The notes below the pieces were generated by a model. The model saw only the letters and a program-made list of their open reading frames with translations, made no database searches and was not told the DNA's origin. Made by a program: the position numbers and the translations under genes. A stretch of DNA of 64,000 bases from NCBI GenBank assembly GCA_020310875.1, contig CM035441.1, positions 90,573,495-90,637,494 on the forward strand, written 5' to 3'. This DNA comes from Ceratopteris richardii (taxonomy: Eukaryota; Streptophyta; Polypodiopsida; Polypodiales; Pteridaceae). Of this stretch, positions 58,201-64,000 are shown piece after piece (position 1 is the stretch's first letter; every line of letters begins with the position of its first letter).

Positions 58201-59506
58201 GTTGTAGCTGCATCGAAAGGATGGAAGCTAAGTCACCTAGATATAAAGAACGCATTTCTGAATGGATACATTTCTGATGAAGTGTACATGGAACAACCTG
58301 AAGGGTTCAAAAGTTTCAGACACCCAAACTTTGTCTGTAGATTAAGAAAAGCACTTTATGGACTGAAGCAAGCTCCAAGAACTTGGAATTACAGACTTGT
58401 GAAATATCTGAATGAACTTGGATACCAAAGTTCGAAGGCAGACGCAAGCCTACTCATAAAGAAAACAGAAGAAGGTATGATCTACATTTTTATTTATGTA
58501 GACGACTTAATAATCACAGGAACCTCAGATGAAGGGATTACAGAAGTAAAGAAACTACTCGAAAGAGAGTTCAAGATCAGTGACCTAGGGAAGTTATCAT
58601 ATTTCTTAGGAATGGAAATCACATATAGAGATCATGGTGTATATGTTTCACAAGAAAGGTATCTCCTAAACTTACTGAAGAAGTTTAATATGGAGAATTG
58701 CAGAGAAGCTTCAACACCGCTTGAAGTAAATCATAAACTCAGCAGATACAGTGGTGCAGAGTTTAAAGATATGAAGAGATATCAGTCATTAGTAGGAAGT
58801 TTAATTTATGCTACGCTAACGAGACTAGATCTTAGTTATGCAGTGGGAGTTCTCTCACAGTTCATGCATTGTCCAACAGATCAACATTGGGTTGCAGGAC
58901 AAAGAGTTCTTAGATATGTCAAAGAACTATAAAAAAGGATTATATTATCCTTTTACGTCAGATATAAATCTGAAAGCATACAGTGACTCAGACTGGGCTG
59001 GAAGTCAAGATGACAGAAGATCAATGCATGGGTATATAATATACCTAGGAGATAAGCTGGTAAGTTGGTGTTCAAAGAAGCAACACACAGTAGCGTTATC
59101 GTCAACAGAAGCTGAATACAAAGGACTCGTAGAAGCAGCCAAAGAAATAATATGGATGCAGACCTTGTTCAAAAGCATGGGTATTGATCAAGGTGTACCT
59201 ATCATACATGGAGATAATATGAGCTCGTTGTATCTTGTAGCAAACCCAGTATTTCATGCAAGAACAAAGCACATAGAGATTCAGTATCATTTCCTGAGGG
59301 AAAAGATAATGGAGAAAGATATAGAAATAGTATACACTCCGACAAAAGATCAGATTGAAGACATTTTGACAAAGAGCTTGGATGGAACGAAGACAAACAG
59401 ATTCAAAGAGATGGCAGGTATAAAAGAAAGAAAGATATATGAAAGACCGAAAGATGTCAAATTAGTGATTGAGGGGGAGCTGTTGAAGAAACACTCACGA
59501 ATTTGA
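55288..59506 (+). pseudogene. Copia-E gag-pol polyprotein
   Basis: ATG 55288 (MADHVAIDKLDRDNYPAW) opens a frame broken by TAG (55846, after VPDLN), TGA (57070, after LKEK) and an indel near 58925. It totals about 1405 residues, a normal copia length. Gag ends in an Arg/Gly-rich tail with CCHC CWICGLSNHLAHDC (56074-56115). Protease has IDSGCSNH (56365-56388). Integrase has HHCC (LWHKRLGHFN, CEACQMGK), Asp in HTDVWGP (56962), Asp in RSDGEGEY (57151) and Glu in NEVAERRN (57259); the usual Gly of NGVAE is Glu here. RT has YVDD at 58495-58506. RNase H has SDSDWAGS and the KHIEIQYHFLREK tail. The frame ends inside the first 26 bp of the 3' LTR. Confidence 0.93.
59470..59480 (+). other. Polypurine tract of Copia-E
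   Basis: TGAGGGGGAGC directly before TGTTGAAG of the 3' LTR. Confidence 0.8.
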
Positions 59507-60642
59507 CAAACAGACAGGCGTAAAAGAAAAAGAAAAAGAGAAGCAGAATCAAAGAAAATCAAAAAGCCTTAGTGGAGGGACAAATCCACGACCCTTATGT
59601 ACAGTACAAAATCTTCCAGGATCAGAGTTCGTTATACCGAATCAAACGGTATATATAGAGAACGTGCAAAGGAATAATAGAGGGGGAAGTGCGAGCTAGA
59701 ACGTGCGTGAGAAGAGCGCGCAGTATAAATAAGAGCACAAATAGAAGAAGAAAGAGAGAGGGAGAGACAGAGAGTTTTAGTTATGGTTAGAAGAAGACGC
59801 CAGAGATCACGTATGTAGAAGAAGACGCCAGAGATCGTGTATGTAAAGATGAATAACAGAAACCTGAAATGTCGGGTATTCATATGAGAGAGATGGTAGG
59901 AAGGAACTACTCACTGTAGGAGAGTTTCTGTAGCTTGAGCAAGAAGAGGCCAAGCCTGTTTGTACACATCTTCTCTAATAGAAAACACATGTTCATGTGG
60001 AAATTCGCGTGCACTGTTCGTATGTGAAGAAACCGAAGTATTGTCATACTACAGTTAAAGATAGTTAACAGTTACAGTTTCTCAGTAAACGAGTAATTTC
60101 CAGTAGAAGAACGAAGTAGATCTCGCAGAGTAATGCAAAGTTTTGTATGAGAGATAGCTCATTCTGTAGCTAGACATCTCTAATTTCAGTTGATCAAAGG
60201 TTCCGGTGGAAAAGATATCTACATAGAGTACAAAGCCTGACCGGAAAGAGGTTTTCTAAACTAGTGGAGTTTTTTCTTAAACTTCAGGAAGAGTTCAGTA
60301 AGTTAAGGAACTTCATGCATCACTCCCTTACTTCATAAACATTCACTTGAAGTAATTATAATCAGAATTGAAGTTCATTCCGGTACAATTCCGGTACTAT
60401 CACGGTGTCAGTCCAGTGACAGTCTGGTTAAGTTTCGGTGAAATTTTTCAGTGAATTTAGAGCGCAGTCTTATACGTTGAGCGTCAGAAACTTTGCTAAG
60501 CTATTGATTGATTACAGAGGTGTTCTAAATCACACTAGCTTAGTTCTTCTTGGGCGTGGCGAATTCCGCAAGCTTAATAAGGTTCAGCCTTCGTCGCGTC
60601 GACAAGAAGTGGTATCAGGAAGAGCCGAGTAAAACCACATCA
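59481..60642 (+). repeat. 3' LTR of Copia-E (1162 bp)
   Basis: Starts TGTTGAAG after the polypurine tract and ends ACCACATCA. Two TATA-like sites (TATATATAG 59650-59658; TATAAATAAG 59724-59733). 28-bp tandem repeat at 59789-59844. Flanked on the right by GGTAG; the left target duplication is lost with the 5' end. Confidence 0.92.
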
Positions 60643-62149
60643 GGTAGCACATACCAAGCATACATTCATCAAATCCCAACTCGAAAGAGGTCTTCATTCT
60701 CATCACCCTAGAAAATAGAGATCCTAATTATTTAATATGTACTACTCATATAGAATTTTCATGATGTTATGTCTAGATGGGTGAGAATGTTTTGCCAACC
60801 TTTAAGGGTCTTGAGTCCACACTTCATGATACCATCCACGTAGTCATTTGAGATTGCTAGCTTCTAATTCTATGGTGTATGTGCATTTCATCTATGGTAC
60901 CTTAACAGGATTCATCATCTGCATCTCTGTCTAACAACAGAGAAAATTTGTCGTGTTTTACGCTCAGTTGAGAACTCCATGTCCTCAGCATTCCTTCTTT
61001 TATCAAGGCGACCAACCAAATAATTGGATTCCAAAACTTGACTTGTATAGTGTTCACCATACAATAGATGCTCCACAGTGAATATTGCTCTTGTTCTTTT
61101 TCTGATGCGTATTATCTCTTTGAAGCGTTTTGGCATGAATGTAATGAATTTAGGATAGAACATTTGTTGCATCAGTTGAGCGCATATGTGAGCAATTTGA
61201 TTGTGGTACACTAGTACAATAACCGAACTTTTGAGTATAGCCAAAAGACGACTAGTTAGGAGAGATAAGAGTTACGAATTCCATTTGGTGGAATCATTCC
61301 TAATTTGGAGGAAGCACTTTTAGGTAAAGCCGAATTTGAATTCAAACTCAAAGTTGGAGGTAAAACACCTATAAAATCTTTTGTAAAACTTGCGGTCTAG
61401 AATGGCCTTATTGATAGTTCTTTTTTTCTCATTTGTAGTAGCTACATGAATTACATCATGGCTCACTTAGACTACCTTCATTGTGCATCATTTCAATGCC
61501 AATGATTATGTATAATCATGTGTCATAATACATACACTTCATTAATCATCTCTCTTGATTTCTCTGCTATGTCCATAGTGAACTTTGCATCCCCATATCT
61601 CATTGATTTCGCAACCAATTTGCATGATCTATATCTTGATGGAACCAACTTATAGCATATTTTATGCTATCCAAGTTTCAAGGTATTCTCTTCAGCCATT
61701 TGGGAGAAATCTGCGTCGAAGTGCTCACTGGTCTTGTACTGCTCAGTCCCTAAAAAGTCAGAGGTAAGCCTTAGAATGCTAAATTGATTTCTCAGTGTAT
61801 GGTTTACAATTTTAAGTGATTTGGCTTGTAATCATTAGCTATCTAAGCTAATTAAATTCCCCCAAGAGGAAATTACTCAATTTCTAATGTATTGGGAGCA
61901 CTAAGCAAAAGAACCAGTAGGTATCTAGACCAAAATAGCAAGTTTTGTGAGACTAGTTATTTGTGAAGTAGTCTGTATTGATTCAATTGTTTGAAGCATC
62001 AACTCCAAAGTACATATGTATTCTTTTGGTGTCATTTTCAAGCTAAAAGAGCCTACTATTAAACTGTGACGTGAAATAGGGTAGGTACTAAGCAGGTTTT
62101 GGTAGTACCACCTTACTTCCTTGAGGTATCCATCCATCTCTTCTAATAG
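60643..62149. other. Spacer between Copia-E and Copia-F
   Basis: AT-rich sequence. The only open frame worth noting is the 109-codon one at 60915-61244 (minus). No LTR matching Copia-F could be recognised in the last 300 bp, although one would be expected there. Confidence 0.5.
60915..61244 (-). CDS. Hypothetical ORF, 109 aa
   Basis: Uninterrupted frame with protein-like composition: a hydrophobic start (SSVIVLVYHNQIAHICAQL), then FYPKFITFMPKRFKEIIRIRKR and a basic C-terminus ending VVRQRCR. No motif or family recognised, and no start context or partner exon found. It may be an exon relic. Confidence 0.3.
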   Translation of the reverse strand: MAILKSSVIVLVYHNQIAHICAQLMQQMFYPKFITFMPKRFKEIIRIRKRTRAIFTVEHLLYGEHYTSQVLESNYLVGRLDKRRNAEDMEFSTERKTRQIFSVVRQRCR

Positions 62150-64000
62150 TTGTATCAGAGCAAGTTATGGTAAAATGGGTGATGGTTTCTCTTCTTTTAT
62201 TGACAAATTCGACAGGAATAATTATCCAGCATGGTCCTTGAGGATGAAGACCTATCTACAAGGAAGGAGTCTCTATGGATTCATATTAGGAGATGAAGAG
62301 ATGCCCATTTTCAGAAGCAAACGACGACCTACATGAGAGGAGCTTGACAAGCTCAACTCATGGTGTGCCAAAGATGCTTTAGCAATGTCATATCTACTTA
62401 CCTCTATTTCTAACTTCCTTTTTCCTCACATTAGGAATTGTAGAACTTCCCGAGAGACTTGGGATACATTATCTTCATATTTTTCTTCCAACACAAGAGC
62501 TAGAAAAAATCAATTCTGCATTGAGTTTACCACTCAAAGGAAGAAACCCAAGCAGAATGTTTCAGAGTATGTGACCAAGGTTAAAGATGTATCTGATCAA
62601 TTGGCAAGCATAGGAGAGGATATTGAAGAGGAGGAAATAGTGAGACAAATAATCAATAGCATCAAGGCAGATGATAAGTGGGAAGCTTTGCTATGGACCT
62701 TTACATGGAGATGCAAATCCTAGATCTTATCACACTCATGGGATAACTCTTTACCCATGAAGCCAAGCTCAACAAAAATGGAGAACCATCAAGAGGTAAC
62801 AATTCTTCTGCCCTATATACAGATAAAGGAAAGTCTAAAGACAAAGGAAAGAGCAAGAAGGTTGAAGATGAAGGTACTACTTCTCAAGCTAACTATGCAA
62901 GGAGAGGTAGGAACTCAAGAGGAAGGGGAAAAGAGGGTAAGCAAGTTAGGGGGAGGTCTTTCAACTCTTCCCCATGCAACATATGTCGACTACCTAATCA
63001 CACAACATATGAGTGCTATAGGAACTTCAAGAATCACAAAGAAAGAGGATTTCAAAAAGGTGGCTACACACAATCAAGAGGAAGATTCAACCATAATCAA
63101 GGCTACAACCATGGCTACAACAACAACTACAAAAATAATTATCAAGGAGGATACAAATCAAAAAAAGATTTCAACAACTACAGAAAGGATCAAGAGGATT
63201 CTCTACTCCTTATGAACATGACTTCAAAACAAGGTATGAATGATGAGCACCTCTTCTATATTGACTCAGGTTGTTCAAACCATGTAGTAGGCAATGTAGC
63301 TCTTCTTTCTGATCTTAAGGAACCCAAGGGAAAGCACCAAGTGTAGAGAGGTGATGAAACCAAGCATTCATTTGTCAATGTAGGAAATATCAAAACTTCT
63401 GATGGGAATAGAAATCTCTTGAGTAGGGTTCTTTATGTACCTACCATCACCAAGAATCTGATGAGTGTTGAACAAATAGTGGAAAAAGTTTTGTAAATTA
63501 GGCTCAACAAATATGGAGCTTTTGTGGAGGACCCCCAACATGGATTCAAGAGAATTTCCAAGGGAGAGAAAATAGGTAGATTATTTACATTTGAGCTTGA
63601 ACACACAAGAAACATTGCACTTTATAATTACAAGGATCAAACATTGTGCGAGTTAGAGATTTGGCATAAAAGATTAGGGCACATTGTTGAGAGAACCTTG
63701 AAGCAGATATGTAGAGATCAATGTGTGCTTGGGATACCTAATGTATCCAAGCAACACATGATCTATAAATGTGGTGCTTGTCATTTTGGTAAATCACATA
63801 GGTTACCCTTTACAAAGAAAGGCTATATGCATGAGGATTACTTGGAACTTGTCCACACAGATGTGGGGGGACCAAGCAAGGACCCTTCAATTTTAGGCTC
63901 AAGGTACTATGTGTCATTCATTGATGATTTCAGTAGGTGTACTATCTTCTACTTTATGAAACATAAAGATGAAGTGTTCAGTTGTTTCAAAAAGTATCTT
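62150..64000 (+). mobile_element. Copia-F, Ty1/copia element, 5' part, cut by window end
   Basis: TTGTATCAGAGC (62150-62161), a one-base variant of the initiator-Met primer site, is followed 13 bp later by gag. Gag, protease and the start of integrase are readable. The rest lies beyond the window. Related to but distinct from Copia-E. Confidence 0.85.
62175..64000 (+). pseudogene. Copia-F gag-pol, N-terminal part
   Basis: ATG 62175 opens MGDGFSSFIDKFDRNNYPAW. A TGA at 62334 (after RRPT) and a frameshift near 62690 break gag. Past the shift come an Arg/Gly/Asn-rich tail with CCHC CNICRLPNHTTYEC (62975-63016) and the protease IDSGCSNH (about 63258-63281). Stops lie near 63343 and 63495. The integrase HHCC (IWHKRLGH, CGACHFGK) and the first catalytic Asp in HTDVGGP (about 63858; Trp of DVWGP is Gly) follow. 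The frame reaches the window edge within the integrase core. Confidence 0.85.

Larger units (their letters stand above)
54027..60642 (+). mobile_element. Copia-E, Ty1/copia LTR retrotransposon with truncated 5' LTR
   Basis: 3' LTR 59481-60642 (1162 bp) matches 54027-54954 from its base 237 onward. The first 236 bp of the 5' LTR are missing exactly where Gypsy-C ends. This fits insertion of Gypsy-C into the copia LTR followed by loss of the other side. Primer site, one-frame gag-pol, polypurine tract and 3' LTR are in normal order. Two stops and a frameshift disable it. Confidence 0.93.

Overview
The window is nuclear DNA from a land plant with a large, repeat-rich genome. The evidence is: LTR retrotransposons of both plant superfamilies (Ty3/gypsy and Ty1/copia) nested in each other; primer-binding sites complementary to plant initiator-Met and Trp tRNAs; intron-like splice signals in the gene relics; and decay dominated by C-to-T type changes, as expected of heavily methylated plant DNA. 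I cannot name the species. Some relics (a ParB-like/N6-methyltransferase protein, a DUF7869-type protein) make a non-seed plant such as a fern, lycophyte or moss a reasonable but unproven guess. There is no intact host gene, no rRNA or tRNA gene, no CRISPR and no bacterial operon.

Layout, left to right. 1-8111: a Ty3/gypsy copy (Gypsy-A, minus strand) whose 3' LTR is cut by the window start; its reverse transcriptase has been deleted in frame. 8112-9556: nothing recognised. 9562-14698: an almost intact Ty1/copia (Copia-1, minus) with 230-bp LTRs, TACTC target duplication, initiator-Met primer site and a single-frame polyprotein broken by three stops. 15130-18114: relics of an unrecognised multi-exon gene (minus). 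18594-20717 plus 29681-30145: two halves of one old copia copy (Copia-D, minus), split by Gypsy-B (20718-29680, plus), a non-autonomous gypsy with about 3-kb LTRs and only a gag-like frame. 30146-32750: nothing firm. 32790-35560 (minus): relic of a ParB-like plus permuted N4/N6 DNA methyltransferase gene. 35585-36872 (plus): a DUF7869/transposase-like relic, abutting it.

38035-60642 is a three-level nest. Copia-E (54027-60642) appears to have received Gypsy-C (38035-54026) in its 5' LTR, and Gypsy-C was later split by a young non-autonomous copia-type element (44414-50375; 1472-bp LTRs, GGCTG target duplication, no recognisable coding). 62150-64000 holds the 5' part of another copia (Copia-F).

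Gypsy-A, -B and -C are one lineage. They share a tRNA-Trp-like primer site lacking the usual TGG and a 20-nt polypurine tract; B and C share LTR hairpin arrays and a triple hairpin upstream of the 3' LTR. Gypsy-B keeps the cis-acting ends of the family and has lost pol, so it could only have moved with proteins supplied by a relative of Gypsy-C. The most interesting items are the ParB-methyltransferase relic, the covarying triple-hairpin element, the ACTGTA hairpin array in the LTRs and the unusual primer sites.
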